The notes under the pieces were generated by a model, which was given only the letters and a program-made list of their open reading frames with translations, did no database searches and was not told the origin of the DNA. The position numbers were made by a program, and so were the translations under genes. Below, in pieces: positions 49,327 to 60,066 of a DNA stretch of 64,000 nucleotides. Position 1 is the first letter of the stretch. Each line of letters begins with the position of its first letter. The stretch is from Campylobacteraceae bacterium (GTDB taxonomy: Bacteria > Campylobacterota > Campylobacteria > Campylobacterales > Sulfurovaceae), in contig JALVXC010000002.1 of the NCBI GenBank assembly GCA_027038275.1, positions 1 through 64,000 on the forward strand. Reading direction: 5' to 3'.

Positions 49327-49716
49327 ATGACTCAAGTGATTAATCATCACCCTTATCTCGGTATCTTCTTCTTGTTTATTGTGACGGTTGTAGCGTTTAA
49401 TGCTACGTTAATTGCAGCACGATTTGTGAGCAGGAGATTAGCAAAGCTCGACACAGAGAAGTTGAAGCTCACAATCTATGAGTGTGGACCAGAAGTTACA
49501 AAACAACCTAACACAATCTCAACGCAATTTTATTTAATTGCTCTTCTCTTTATCTTATTTGATGTAGAGATTATATTTATGTTCCCTTGGGCTATTGACT
49601 TTAAGTTGCTTGGTTGGTTTGGATTTACAGAGATGGTACTCTTTATCGTACTTTTAACACTTGGATTTATTTACGCATGGAAAAAAGGAGCTCTTGAATG
49701 GCACAGCATCAAGTAA
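49327..49716 (+). CDS. nuoA: NADH-quinone oxidoreductase subunit A
   Basis: YECGPE..., [12 protein letters not shown]. Confidence 0.97.
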   Translation: MTQVINHHPYLGIFFLFIVTVVAFNATLIAARFVSRRLAKLDTEKLKLTIYECGPEVTKQPNTISTQFYLIALLFILFDVEIIFMFPWAIDFKLLGWFGFTEMVLFIVLLTLGFIYAWKKGALEWHSIK

Positions 49717-50216
49717 ATTACGCCTCGGCAGGAGGCTTACCTGTAGCATTGACTACAGTTGACCACTTAGTAAACTGGGGGAGAAGTAACTCACTTTGGC
49801 CTTTAACATATGGACTCGCATGTTGTGCGATTGAGATGATGGCAGCAGGTGCTTCTCGTTATGACTTTGATAGATTTGGGACTATCTTTAGAGCATCTCC
49901 TCGTCAATCAGATGTTATGATACTTGCAGGAACACTCTCTAAAAAGCACTCAGAGTTTGCAAGAAGACTTTACGACCAGATGACAGAGCCTAAATGGGTA
50001 ATCTCAATGGGAAGTTGTGCAAATACAGGTGGAATGTTTAATACCTATGCAACAGTACAAGGTGTTGATAGAATTATTCCTGTAGATATATATCTTCCAG
50101 GGTGTGCACCACGTCCTGAGACACTTCAGTATGCACTGATGATGCTTCAAAAGAAGATTAGACGAGAGTCTGCAAATATGAAAAATAACACAAAACAGAA
50201 CTTAAGGTTAATATAA
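49698..50216 (+). CDS. nuoB: NADH-quinone oxidoreductase subunit B
   Basis: [31 protein letters not shown]. Confidence 0.98.
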   Translation: MAQHQVNYASAGGLPVALTTVDHLVNWGRSNSLWPLTYGLACCAIEMMAAGASRYDFDRFGTIFRASPRQSDVMILAGTLSKKHSEFARRLYDQMTEPKWVISMGSCANTGGMFNTYATVQGVDRIIPVDIYLPGCAPRPETLQYALMMLQKKIRRESANMKNNTKQNLRLI

Positions 50217-51007
50217 TGAGAAAATATGTACCAAAAGATAGTGTTCAGAAAAAAGCCTACTACACAGACAGATTTCATGTTGTACCATCAACTCCAAGAG
50301 AAGATGTTAGTACCGATGAGGTTTTTGCTAAACATTTAGAGACATTGAGTGCAAAAGTAGAGGTGAAATCTGCACGTATTGAACTTGGCTCAATGGTAGT
50401 TGAGATTAACCATAAAGATAACTATAAAGCAGTTGAGATTCTTAGAGATGAGTGTGGTTATGCACAACTTACAGAGATGAGTGCAGTAGATTACCTTGCA
50501 AAAGATGGAAATTTTGAGGTTTTCTATCAACTATTAAATCTAAAAGAGGCTAAACGAATGCGTTTAGTAATGAGAATAGAGCAGGGCTTAGCAGTTGAGT
50601 CTGTTGTTCCTCTTTTTAAGTCAGCAAACTTTGCAGAGCGTGAGATGTTTGATATGTTTGGGATTGTATCAAATAACCACCCTCTTATGAAGAGAATTAT
50701 TATGCCAGATGATTGGGAAGGTCATCCACTTCTTAAGACATATCCACTTCAAGGTGATGAGTTTGCCTCTTGGTATGAGGTAGATAAAATCTTTGGAAAA
50801 GATGCTCGTGAGGCGATTGGACCAGAGAACAGAGACCCATCTCGTATTGATAGATATGATACTAAACGTTTCTCAAGAGTTGGATACGAAGTTCCATTTG
50901 GAGCTGATATATCTGAAGGTGAAACAAAAACAGAGATAGAATATAGTAAAACATTCCTTGTTGACTACACTAAAGGTAGTGGTAAACAACTGGATAAAAG
51001 AAAGTAG
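50216..51007 (+). CDS. nuoC: NADH-quinone oxidoreductase subunit C
   Basis: FAEREMFDMFGIVSNNHPLMKRIIMPDDWEGHPL. Confidence 0.97.
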   Translation: MRKYVPKDSVQKKAYYTDRFHVVPSTPREDVSTDEVFAKHLETLSAKVEVKSARIELGSMVVEINHKDNYKAVEILRDECGYAQLTEMSAVDYLAKDGNFEVFYQLLNLKEAKRMRLVMRIEQGLAVESVVPLFKSANFAEREMFDMFGIVSNNHPLMKRIIMPDDWEGHPLLKTYPLQGDEFASWYEVDKIFGKDAREAIGPENRDPSRIDRYDTKRFSRVGYEVPFGADISEGETKTEIEYSKTFLVDYTKGSGKQLDKRK

Positions 51008-51019
51008 AGGGAGAAGAGT

Positions 51020-52249
51020 ATGCAACAACCAAATAAACTGTCCCCATTTTTTGAAAACCTAAACTTTGAGCGTGATGATAACACCATGGTTATTAACTTT
51101 GGTCCACAGCACCCATCGGCTCATGGTCAGTTAAGACTTGTACTAGAGCTTGATGGAGAGCAGGTGGTAAAAGCGTATCCAGATATTGGTTACCTTCACC
51201 GTGGTATTGAAAAAATGGCTGAAAATATGACCTATAATGAGTTTTTACCAACAACTGATAGACTCGATTATATTGCATCAACATCAAATAACTATGCTTA
51301 TGCTTTAGCTGTTGAGAAGTTACTTGGTATTGAAGCACCAAGACGAGCTCAGGTTATTAGAACTATGCTTTTAGAGCTAAACCGACTCATTTCACACCTC
51401 TTCTTTATTGCAACTCATGCACTTGATGTTGGAGCTATGTCAGTCTTCTTATATGCTTTCCGTGAACGTGAATTTGCAATGGATTTAATGGAAGACTACT
51501 GTGGTGCAAGACTAACTCACTCATCTGTACGTATTGGTGGAGTTCCTCTTGATATTCCTGATGGGTGGTTATCTCAAATGAGAGATTTCTGTGATAAAGT
51601 AGAGTATGAATTAGAACATACATATAATGCTCTTCTCCAAGAGAATAGAATTTGGAAAATGCGTCTTGAAGATGTAGGTGTTATCTCTCCAGAAGATGCT
51701 CTCTCTTGGGGTTGTACAGGTCCAATGTTAAGAGGTTCTGGAATCGCTTACGATATTCGTAAAGAAGAGCCTTATGAACTCTATAGTGAGTTGGACTTTG
51801 ATATTCCTGTAGCTGATACAAATGATTCATATGGACGTTACCGACTCTATATGGCTGAGATGACAGAGTCTATTAAAATAATTAGACAGTTAATTCCTAT
51901 GTATGACGAGACAGAGCCACAACTTATGGCACATGCTCCTAAGTATATCTCTGCTCCAAAAGAGGAGATTATGACACAAAACTATGCACTCATGCAACAC
52001 TTTGTGCTTGTAACTCAAGGTATGAGACCACCAAAAGGTGAAGTCTATGTTCCAACAGAGTCTCCAAAAGGTGAGCTTGGATTCTACATCAAATCAGAGG
52101 GTGAACCGTATGCTTATCGTTTAAAGTGTAGAGCTCCATCATTCTATCATACAGGGTTACTTCAAGAACTGTTAGTAGGAACATATATTGCTGATGTTGT
52201 TACCATTATTGGTTCAACCAATATTGTATTTGGTGAGGTGGATAGATAA
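51020..52249 (+). CDS. nuoD: NADH-quinone oxidoreductase subunit D
   Basis: [22 protein letters not shown]. Confidence 0.98.
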   Translation: MQQPNKLSPFFENLNFERDDNTMVINFGPQHPSAHGQLRLVLELDGEQVVKAYPDIGYLHRGIEKMAENMTYNEFLPTTDRLDYIASTSNNYAYALAVEKLLGIEAPRRAQVIRTMLLELNRLISHLFFIATHALDVGAMSVFLYAFREREFAMDLMEDYCGARLTHSSVRIGGVPLDIPDGWLSQMRDFCDKVEYELEHTYNALLQENRIWKMRLEDVGVISPEDALSWGCTGPMLRGSGIAYDIRKEEPYELYSELDFDIPVADTNDSYGRYRLYMAEMTESIKIIRQLIPMYDETEPQLMAHAPKYISAPKEEIMTQNYALMQHFVLVTQGMRPPKGEVYVPTESPKGELGFYIKSEGEPYAYRLKCRAPSFYHTGLLQELLVGTYIADVVTIIGSTNIVFGEVDR

Positions 52250-52482
52250 TGAAAAGATATGACTTAAGACATCTACATGATGATTTTTACGACAGAATGG
52301 GTGAGCTAATAGATAGTGGACTAAAAGCTGGTGAGGTAGGAATTTTTCTTTTTGAGGTGGGTGATTTTTCTCACATTCAAAAATCGGCAGATTTTATTAA
52401 ATCAAAAGAGGGTGTTGAGTTGATGAACTCTCTTAAGTTTAATGAAGTTGACTGGACTATTGTAGTTAAAAAGGACAAATAA
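52249..52482 (+). CDS. small NuoE-position protein (Campylobacterota-type subunit E-family replacement)
   Basis: 77 aa in nuoE position, no NuoE Fe-S Cys pattern; overlaps nuoD stop. Confidence 0.6.
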   Translation: MKRYDLRHLHDDFYDRMGELIDSGLKAGEVGIFLFEVGDFSHIQKSADFIKSKEGVELMNSLKFNEVDWTIVVKKDK

Positions 52483-54491
52483 TGTCTAAGTTACTGTTCT
52501 CTACTTGGCGTGATGAGTTTATTGACAATCGTGGTAAACCATCGCAAGAGTGGAGTGAGTCGGCTTTTAAACTTCCCCAGACCTACCATGGAGAGAGAGA
52601 TAGTAAAGCGTTTATTGGTTGGGATGGTGTTGCCATTTTTGACGAAGATATAGACGCTGTTATCTTGGCAACCAAATATGCTGCACAGTACCAAGAGTAC
52701 TCTGAAGCGTGTGGTCGTTGTGCTCCTGGTCGCTGGGGAGGTAGAATACTTTACGACTTACTCGACAAAATAGCCCGTGGTGAGGGGAGTTACAATGATG
52801 TATCTCACCTTAAAGAGATTGCTCAAACTATGATGGTTACTTCAAAGTGTGAGATTGGAAAGACTGTTCCAAAACCTATTTTGGATTTAATGGAACACTA
52901 CAAAGAGCAGTTTGATGAGTGTATTGACAATCAAAAACAATCTAAACACTATGATGGAGATATATCATATATTGCTAAAGTAACTGCACCATGTACCGAT
53001 ATGTGTCCTGCTAGTGTTGATATTCCTGCCTATATTGAGGGTGTAAGAGATATGCTCTTTACTGACTCTTTGGTTGCAACTCGTAAAACTATGCCTCTAG
53101 CACACACTTGTGGTCGTGTCTGTCCTCACCCTTGTGAAGATGCTTGTAGACGTGCAAACCTTGATGAGCCTATCTCTATTATGGAGCTTAAGCGTCTTGG
53201 TGCAGATTATGAGACTGACCATGAAGTTCCTTGGTTACACCCAAAAGAGCCAAAACCACTTAGAAACGATGGGAAAAAAGTTGCTATTATTGGAGCTGGT
53301 CCTGCTGGATTAACTGCTGCGTATTACTTGGCACTAGAGGGAATTGCTTGTCATATTTTTGAGGAGCTTCCTGTTAATGGTGGTGAGGTTGCAGTAGGTG
53401 TTCCAGAGTATAGAATGCCTGTTAATAAGTACAATAAAGATATTGACTTAGTCTTAGATATGGAAGCAGTTACTATTACAAATAACTGTCGTGTAGATGC
53501 TGAAAAACTTAAAGAGATAGAGTCTGAGTACGATGCTGTTCTTCTTGGGTTTGGTGCAAGACTCTCTAAGACTGTTCGTGCTAAAAATGAGAATCCTGAT
53601 ATGGGTGGTTATTGGGGTGCGATTTCTATGCTTGACAAGGTAAACTTGTGGAATAAGTATGGTATAGGCTCTCCAGCTTCCAATGAGTTAAAAGATAAAA
53701 CTGTTGTCTGTGTTGGTGGTGGGTTTACCTCTATGGACGTTGTACGTTGTTCAATTCGTGAGGGTGCTAAAAAGGTTATTATGCTCTATCGTCGTGATGA
53801 GAAGACCATTATTAGAAATACCACCTATGAGGAGTATCATGAAGCAGTAGAAGAGGGTGTTGAGTTTATCTTCCACTCTTCGATTGAAGAGATTTTTGAT
53901 GATGGTGAGAAGATTACCAAGTTAAAGGTCAATAAGTTTGAACTTGTTCCTGACCCTAATGGTGGACGACCTCAACTTGTAAAGATTGAGGGTGCTGATT
54001 TTGAGATAGAGTGTGACTACCTTATCCCTGCTGTATCTCAATCTTTAGATTTACAGATTCTGCCAGAAGAATGGAATATTGAGATGACAAGTTGGAACTC
54101 AATTAAGACCAATGGTAGAGACTATATGACCTCTCGCCCTGGTATCTTTGCAGCAGGTGATTGTGAGTATGGACCTATGACCATTGTTAATGCTGTAGGA
54201 CAGGCTAGAAGAGCTGCATCTGTAATTAGCCGTTATATCTATGATGGTAAGTGTACTCTAACAGATGATGAGATTATGGAAGACCACTTGGCACGTCTAA
54301 AGGTCTACAATAAAAATGAGAAGATTACAGGTTGGATGCCAGGTATTCCTAGACAGGTTAGTGAAAAGTTAGGTGTCGATGAGCGTAAAGACAACAACAG
54401 AGAGGTAAACCTTGGGTTTACAGGTGAAGAGGCGATAAGTGAAGCAGAGCGTTGTATGCGATGTTACTACATATCGATGGTGGCTGTATGA
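52482..54491 (+). CDS. NuoF-C-terminus-like / GltD-like FAD-NAD(P) oxidoreductase hybrid
   Basis: EACGRCAPGRWGG, HTCGRVCPHPCEDACRR, VAIIGAGPAGLTAAYYLA. Confidence 0.8.
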   Translation: MSKLLFSTWRDEFIDNRGKPSQEWSESAFKLPQTYHGERDSKAFIGWDGVAIFDEDIDAVILATKYAAQYQEYSEACGRCAPGRWGGRILYDLLDKIARGEGSYNDVSHLKEIAQTMMVTSKCEIGKTVPKPILDLMEHYKEQFDECIDNQKQSKHYDGDISYIAKVTAPCTDMCPASVDIPAYIEGVRDMLFTDSLVATRKTMPLAHTCGRVCPHPCEDACRRANLDEPISIMELKRLGADYETDHEVPWLHPKEPKPLRNDGKKVAIIGAGPAGLTAAYYLALEGIACHIFEELPVNGGEVAVGVPEYRMPVNKYNKDIDLVLDMEAVTITNNCRVDAEKLKEIESEYDAVLLGFGARLSKTVRAKNENPDMGGYWGAISMLDKVNLWNKYGIGSPASNELKDKTVVCVGGGFTSMDVVRCSIREGAKKVIMLYRRDEKTIIRNTTYEEYHEAVEEGVEFIFHSSIEEIFDDGEKITKLKVNKFELVPDPNGGRPQLVKIEGADFEIECDYLIPAVSQSLDLQILPEEWNIEMTSWNSIKTNGRDYMTSRPGIFAAGDCEYGPMTIVNAVGQARRAASVISRYIYDGKCTLTDDEIMEDHLARLKVYNKNEKITGWMPGIPRQVSEKLGVDERKDNNREVNLGFTGEEAISEAERCMRCYYISMVAV

Positions 54492-56692
54492 TGAGTAGTA
54501 AAGTTATTAATCTAACAATTGATGGAAAGAGCTGTTCAGGTAATGCAGGTGATACCATTTTAGAGGTAGCTAGAAAAAATGGTATCTATATTCCAACTAT
54601 GTGTTATCTTACTAAAACCTTGCCTATTGCATCTTGTAGAATCTGTTCAGTAAAGGTTGAGGGTGTTGATGGCTTTATCTTGTCATGCCAAGAGAAGGCT
54701 GTTGATGGAGCTATAATTAAGACTAACGACAGTGAACTCTACCAAGAGCGTCAAAATATTATGAAGCTCTATAATGTTAACCACCCACTAGAGTGTGGGG
54801 TGTGTGACCAGAGTGGAGAGTGTGACCTACAGAACAAAACTATGGAGTTTGGGCTTGATGGTCAAACCTTTACTGCACAAGATATGCCTAGACCTGTGCA
54901 AAATTGGGGATATGTGTCGTATGACCCATCTTTGTGTATTATGTGCGAAAAGTGTGTAAGGGTTTCAACAGAGATTACAGGTGATGAGGCACTCAAAGTA
55001 AAATTTGGTGGTTACTCTTCAACCATCGAAAATGTAAAACAAGAAGCAAACTACGCCACTTTAGGTGAAGCAGCAGCAGTTTGTCCTGTTGGAGCATTGG
55101 TTGATACCAAGTTCAAATATAGCACAAACGCTTGGGAATTAACTAAGATACCATCATCTTGTCCTCACTGTGGTGTGGCTCACGATGTTACCTATGAGGT
55201 AAAAAATGGAAAAATTTACCGTACCTCTAACCAAGCAGAGTTTACCACTATGTGTTCAGCTTCGCGTTATGGGTTTGATTTTGCCAATGAGGGTGTAACT
55301 AAAGATGAAGATGCCTTTAAGTTAGCTGTTGAGAAGTTTAAGAGTGCTAAAAGCATTGTTTTTGCTAAAGAGATTTCTAATGAAGAGGCTTTTATGTTCC
55401 AAATGCTTAAAGAGAAGATGGGTGTTAAGCTCATTTCGCCTGAAGCAAGAGCCTATCAGAAGTTTATGAGAGCCTATAGCTCAATTACAGGTAAATTACT
55501 CAATAGTGGAACACTAGAGCAACTCTCAAAATCACAAGCTATTATGGTACTTGGAACACGTATTAATGATGATGCACCTTTAGTTAAGTTTCACATTAAT
55601 ATGGCAAGTAAGTGGCATAGAGCTAGAGTAGCCTACCTTCACCCAATAGTAGATAACAATATTAAAAATATTGTAACTCAATATATCTCTTACGCAGTAG
55701 GCAATGAAGAGGCAGTTACATCTTCGTTAGTCTCTTACTTACTTAAAGATGTAGATGGTATTGATATTGATGTAGATTTAGATGCTATCTCTAGTGAAGA
55801 TTTAGAGCTGTTAAGAAAGTCTCACATTAAAAAAGTAGGCTTCTCTTTAGTTGTAAGTAGTGACCTCTATGCTCACCCACAAGCCCAGAATATTGCAAAG
55901 ATGATAGCATTGGTTGAGAAGCATACTGACATAAATGTTGTAGTTATTCCTCCTGCTGGAAATGCAATGGGTGTTTCACTTATTTGTGATTTGGACGATG
56001 AGGTTGAGTCTCCATCTATTGGTTACAATGCTAAGGGTGACTTTACCCTCTCTAGCTTTGGAGGAGGAGATTTAGATGTACCTGCTCTTAACCAACAAGA
56101 GGGAACACTTACTTCTATGACCAAGCGTGTTGTGCCTATGAATGTAGCAGTTGAGTATGGTGGGTATGTCTTAAATGATATTATGAATGCACTTGGTTTT
56201 AGTGCAGAGTATACTATTGACTATACTAAGATGTTACCAAATGATAAGGGCTTTAGAGCTGTTGAGTTTGACGACCTACCAGACCATTTCGATATGCAGG
56301 GTATTGAGCATAGAGGATATATGCTTGAAGAGGTAGAGGTTAAAGCAGATGGTGTTGTTGAGAAATTGGGCAATAATGAAAAGTTAAATGGAGCAGTAGT
56401 ATACAACTGTAATCCACAAGAGCATTTCTCTGCTTTGACTGCACAATCTAAAAATTTGACCTCTGAAGCATCTCTTGTAGGCTCAGAAGCATTTGCACAA
56501 GAGCAGGGGTTAGCAGATGGTGATACCGTTTGCTACACTATTGATGGTATTAAATTTGAGAGAGTGTTTAAGATTGATACATCTATGAAGGGTGCAGTAG
56601 CACTTAACCCTACCTTTGATATGGGCTTAAGTAGTGCTTTGCTATCCTCTTACAGATTTAGTCAAGTAGATTTAAAAAAGGTAGGAAGCTAA
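54488..56692 (+). CDS. nuoG: NADH-quinone oxidoreductase subunit G, copy 1
   Basis: [2Fe-2S] and HxxxCxxC-type N-terminus (HPLECGVCDQSGECDLQN), ATGA overlap with upstream gene. Confidence 0.9.
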   Translation: MMSSKVINLTIDGKSCSGNAGDTILEVARKNGIYIPTMCYLTKTLPIASCRICSVKVEGVDGFILSCQEKAVDGAIIKTNDSELYQERQNIMKLYNVNHPLECGVCDQSGECDLQNKTMEFGLDGQTFTAQDMPRPVQNWGYVSYDPSLCIMCEKCVRVSTEITGDEALKVKFGGYSSTIENVKQEANYATLGEAAAVCPVGALVDTKFKYSTNAWELTKIPSSCPHCGVAHDVTYEVKNGKIYRTSNQAEFTTMCSASRYGFDFANEGVTKDEDAFKLAVEKFKSAKSIVFAKEISNEEAFMFQMLKEKMGVKLISPEARAYQKFMRAYSSITGKLLNSGTLEQLSKSQAIMVLGTRINDDAPLVKFHINMASKWHRARVAYLHPIVDNNIKNIVTQYISYAVGNEEAVTSSLVSYLLKDVDGIDIDVDLDAISSEDLELLRKSHIKKVGFSLVVSSDLYAHPQAQNIAKMIALVEKHTDINVVVIPPAGNAMGVSLICDLDDEVESPSIGYNAKGDFTLSSFGGGDLDVPALNQQEGTLTSMTKRVVPMNVAVEYGGYVLNDIMNALGFSAEYTIDYTKMLPNDKGFRAVEFDDLPDHFDMQGIEHRGYMLEEVEVKADGVVEKLGNNEKLNGAVVYNCNPQEHFSALTAQSKNLTSEASLVGSEAFAQEQGLADGDTVCYTIDGIKFERVFKIDTSMKGAVALNPTFDMGLSSALLSSYRFSQVDLKKVGS

Positions 56693-56693
56693 T

Positions 56694-59036
56694 ATGAGCG
56701 AAGTTCAGACAGTAGACAATATGGTTACTATTAGCATTGATGGTGTTGAGTATAAGGCAAAAGAGGGTGAATACATTCTTAATGCTGCTCGTGCCAATGA
56801 TGTGTTTATTCCTGCTATCTGTTACCTTACAAGGTGTTCACCGACACTCGCGTGTCGTTTATGTCTTGTTGAGGCTGATGGAAAGCAGGTATATGCGTGT
56901 AATACTAAAGTTAAAGATGGTATGTCGGTTACGGTTGATACTCCAAATATTTTAGAAGAGCGTAGAGCTATGATGGAAGTATATGATGTCAACCACCCAC
57001 TTCAGTGTGGTGTATGTGACCAGAGTGGTGAGTGTGAGTTACAAAACTATACACTTGAAATGCAAGTTGATTCACAAACTTATGCAATTAAAGATACAGA
57101 GCGTCATACAGCTAATTGGTCATCTGTACTTCATTATGATGCAGGTTTATGTATTGTGTGTGAGAGATGTACCACTGTATGTAAAGATATGATTGGTGAT
57201 TCAGCTCTTAAGACTACAAAACGAGGTGGAGATAAGCTTGATAAGTCATTAAAAGATAGTATGCCAAAAGATGCGTATGCTATGTGGAATAAGCTTCAAA
57301 AGTCAATTATTGCTCCAAGTAATGGTACAGGCTCAACAGACTGTTCAGATTGTGGTGAGTGTATTGCTGTTTGTCCTGTTGGTGCATTGGTAAGTAGAGA
57401 TTTTCAATACACAACAAATGCTTGGGATTTAAAGCGAATACCTGCTGTATCGGCTCACTCATCTGATGGTTTTGCTATCTACTACGAGACTAAACCACGC
57501 TCAATAAGTGATAGAAGAGAGAAAATTTTCCGTGTAACAAATGAGTGGAACTTTGTCTCTCTTGATGGTTCTGCACGTTTTGGGTATGACTTTGAAAATG
57601 AAGATGTAACTAAAGATGAAAAAGCGTTTGCTAATGCTGTAGAGGCACTAAAAAAGGCAGAGACTATTAGATTTAACTCTGTTATCTCAAATGAAGAGGC
57701 ATTAATGCTTCAGACATTAAAAGAGAAATTAGGAGTTAAGCTTTACAATCCAGAGGTTAGACCATTTCAGAAGTTTTTAAAGCTTTACAGTGAAGCTTCA
57801 GGAAAATCTCTCTACAACTCAGACAGTACAAAAGCGATGAAGTGCGACTTTGTTGTCTCTGTTGGTGGTGCATTAAGAAATGACTCTCCTGGGTTAAAAT
57901 ATGCCTTTAACAACATTCAAAAGATGAATAAAGGTGCAGGACTCTACTTCCACCCAGTAGGTGATAAACTTATTCCAACTTTTGGTAAAAATGTTGAGAT
58001 GTTTATACACAAAGCAGGGCTAGAAGAGGCTTCTCTATATCTTCTACTTGACCTATTTGCCGATAAATCAAAACTCCCTGCTGATGTTAAAGATTATATT
58101 GAATCATTTGAAAATGGTAAATTAATTGATATGCTTGGTGGTGACTCTGAAAAGTTCATGGCTGGGTTTGACAAGATGATGAAGAAGAAAGAGAAGTTTG
58201 TCTTGATGGTTGGTGAGGACTACTATGGTCACCCTAAAGCTGAAAATCTTGCTAAACTTATTGTTCTTCTTGAAGAGACAGCAGGGTTTGAAGTAGTGAT
58301 GAATCCACCAAAATCAAATGCACTAGGTGTAGCACTTATTTGTGACCTTGATGATGAAGCAACTGGTTACACTGTAGGTTACAATGAAAATGGTGACTTT
58401 AGACTCTCTGCTCTTGGAGATGGAGATTTGGATTTACCTGCATTTAATCAACAAGAGGGAACAGTAACAACACTCTCAAAAAGAGTTGTTCCTACCAATG
58501 TTGCTATTGATTATGGTGGATATGTTCTAAATGACCTTATGGCAGAGTTAGTAGATGCTCCAAGATTGACTATTGATTGGACACCATATCTTCCAACAGA
58601 TAAAGGGTATAAGTCAGTAGCATTTGATGACCTTGCAAACAGCTTTGACAATGCAGGAAATGATAACCGTGGTTATCTACTTGACGTGACAACTAAGGAA
58701 GTAGAGCTTCCAAGCGTTGAGAAATTTGATGAAAATGCAACACTTGAGGGTGATATTGTCTATAGATGTAATCCACCAAGACAGTTTAGTGACTTTTCAG
58801 ACAAAGCACACCAAATCTTTGAAGCCTTTGGTCTATATGCAAGTGAAGAACGTGCTAAAGAGTTAGGTTCAAAAGTAGAAGTGGTTTTTGAAAATGGAAG
58901 CATTGAGGTTGACGTGGTGGTAGATAAGAAGATGGAAGGCAACATTGTTGCTCTTTCAGACTTTAAATCTGCTCAAAATGTCTATGAACTCTTTGGTGAG
59001 TCAAGATATGCAACAGTAACAATAAGAGAGGTGTAA
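56694..59036 (+). CDS. nuoG: NADH-quinone oxidoreductase subunit G, copy 2
   Basis: paralogue of preceding gene (HPLQCGVCDQSGECELQN; CERCTTVC; CSDCGECIAVCPVGAL). Confidence 0.9.
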   Translation: MSEVQTVDNMVTISIDGVEYKAKEGEYILNAARANDVFIPAICYLTRCSPTLACRLCLVEADGKQVYACNTKVKDGMSVTVDTPNILEERRAMMEVYDVNHPLQCGVCDQSGECELQNYTLEMQVDSQTYAIKDTERHTANWSSVLHYDAGLCIVCERCTTVCKDMIGDSALKTTKRGGDKLDKSLKDSMPKDAYAMWNKLQKSIIAPSNGTGSTDCSDCGECIAVCPVGALVSRDFQYTTNAWDLKRIPAVSAHSSDGFAIYYETKPRSISDRREKIFRVTNEWNFVSLDGSARFGYDFENEDVTKDEKAFANAVEALKKAETIRFNSVISNEEALMLQTLKEKLGVKLYNPEVRPFQKFLKLYSEASGKSLYNSDSTKAMKCDFVVSVGGALRNDSPGLKYAFNNIQKMNKGAGLYFHPVGDKLIPTFGKNVEMFIHKAGLEEASLYLLLDLFADKSKLPADVKDYIESFENGKLIDMLGGDSEKFMAGFDKMMKKKEKFVLMVGEDYYGHPKAENLAKLIVLLEETAGFEVVMNPPKSNALGVALICDLDDEATGYTVGYNENGDFRLSALGDGDLDLPAFNQQEGTVTTLSKRVVPTNVAIDYGGYVLNDLMAELVDAPRLTIDWTPYLPTDKGYKSVAFDDLANSFDNAGNDNRGYLLDVTTKEVELPSVEKFDENATLEGDIVYRCNPPRQFSDFSDKAHQIFEAFGLYASEERAKELGSKVEVVFENGSIEVDVVVDKKMEGNIVALSDFKSAQNVYELFGESRYATVTIREV

Positions 59037-59038
59037 AT

Positions 59039-60055
59039 ATGGAAACAGCAACAATGTTACCTGAAGTTACGGCTGCTGGTGTCATCATCAAAGCAGTCTT
59101 AATTTTAGCAGTTATTGCAGCAATTGCAGGATTTGGTACATATATTGAGCGTAAAGTCCTTGCATTTATGCAACGAAGGCTTGGACCACAACACGTTGGT
59201 CCTTTTGGACTATTGCAGTTAGCAGCAGATGGTATTAAACTCTTTACAAAAGAGGATATTATTCCTCAACATGCTAACAAGATTATCTTTGCAGTAGCTC
59301 CTGTCATTACAGCAGCAACAGCATTTATTGCATTAGCCGCAGTACCTGTCTTTCCTGACTTTACTATTCCTTTGTTGGACATATATGTTCCATCAATCGC
59401 GTCTGATGTAAATGTAGGAATTCTATTTGTTCTTGGAATGATGGCAGCGGGACTCTATGGTCCTCTTTTAGCAGGTATGGCACAAGCAAACAAGTGGGGA
59501 ATTATAGGTTCAGCTAGAACAGCGATTCAGTTTCTCTCTTATGAAGTTGTAACAGGACTTTCTATATTAGCTCCTATTATGATGGTTGGGTCACTCTCTT
59601 TTGTAGACTTTAACAACTATCAAGCAGATGGTACTTGGATAGTAGTATATCAACCTGTTGCATTTGTACTTTTCCTTATAGCAGGGTATGCAGAGACTAA
59701 CAGAACACCATTTGACCTTTTAGAGCATGAGGCAGAGATTGTATCTGGTTATGTGACAGAGTACTCTGGTATGCGTTGGGGACTCTTCTTTATTGGTGAG
59801 TATGCTAACATGATTACTATTGGTGTTATCGCCTCTATAGTGTTCCTTGGTGGATACAATGACTTCTGGATATTCCCAGGTTGGTTAATGATTATTGCAA
59901 AAATTGCCTTCTCATTCTTCTTTATGTTATGGGTAAGAGCAGCATGGCCTCACATTAGACCAGACCAGTTGATGTGGTTGTGTTGGAAAGTATTGATGCC
60001 ATTGGCAGTAGTAAATGTCGTTATTACAGGTATTGTAATGATGATAGTAGGTTAA
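59039..60055 (+). CDS. nuoH: NADH-quinone oxidoreductase subunit H
   Basis: ERKVLAFMQRRLGPQHVGPFGLLQ, ETNRTPFDLLEHEAEIVSGY. Confidence 0.98.
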   Translation: METATMLPEVTAAGVIIKAVLILAVIAAIAGFGTYIERKVLAFMQRRLGPQHVGPFGLLQLAADGIKLFTKEDIIPQHANKIIFAVAPVITAATAFIALAAVPVFPDFTIPLLDIYVPSIASDVNVGILFVLGMMAAGLYGPLLAGMAQANKWGIIGSARTAIQFLSYEVVTGLSILAPIMMVGSLSFVDFNNYQADGTWIVVYQPVAFVLFLIAGYAETNRTPFDLLEHEAEIVSGYVTEYSGMRWGLFFIGEYANMITIGVIASIVFLGGYNDFWIFPGWLMIIAKIAFSFFFMLWVRAAWPHIRPDQLMWLCWKVLMPLAVVNVVITGIVMMIVG

Positions 60056-60066
60056 GAGGAGTAGAG

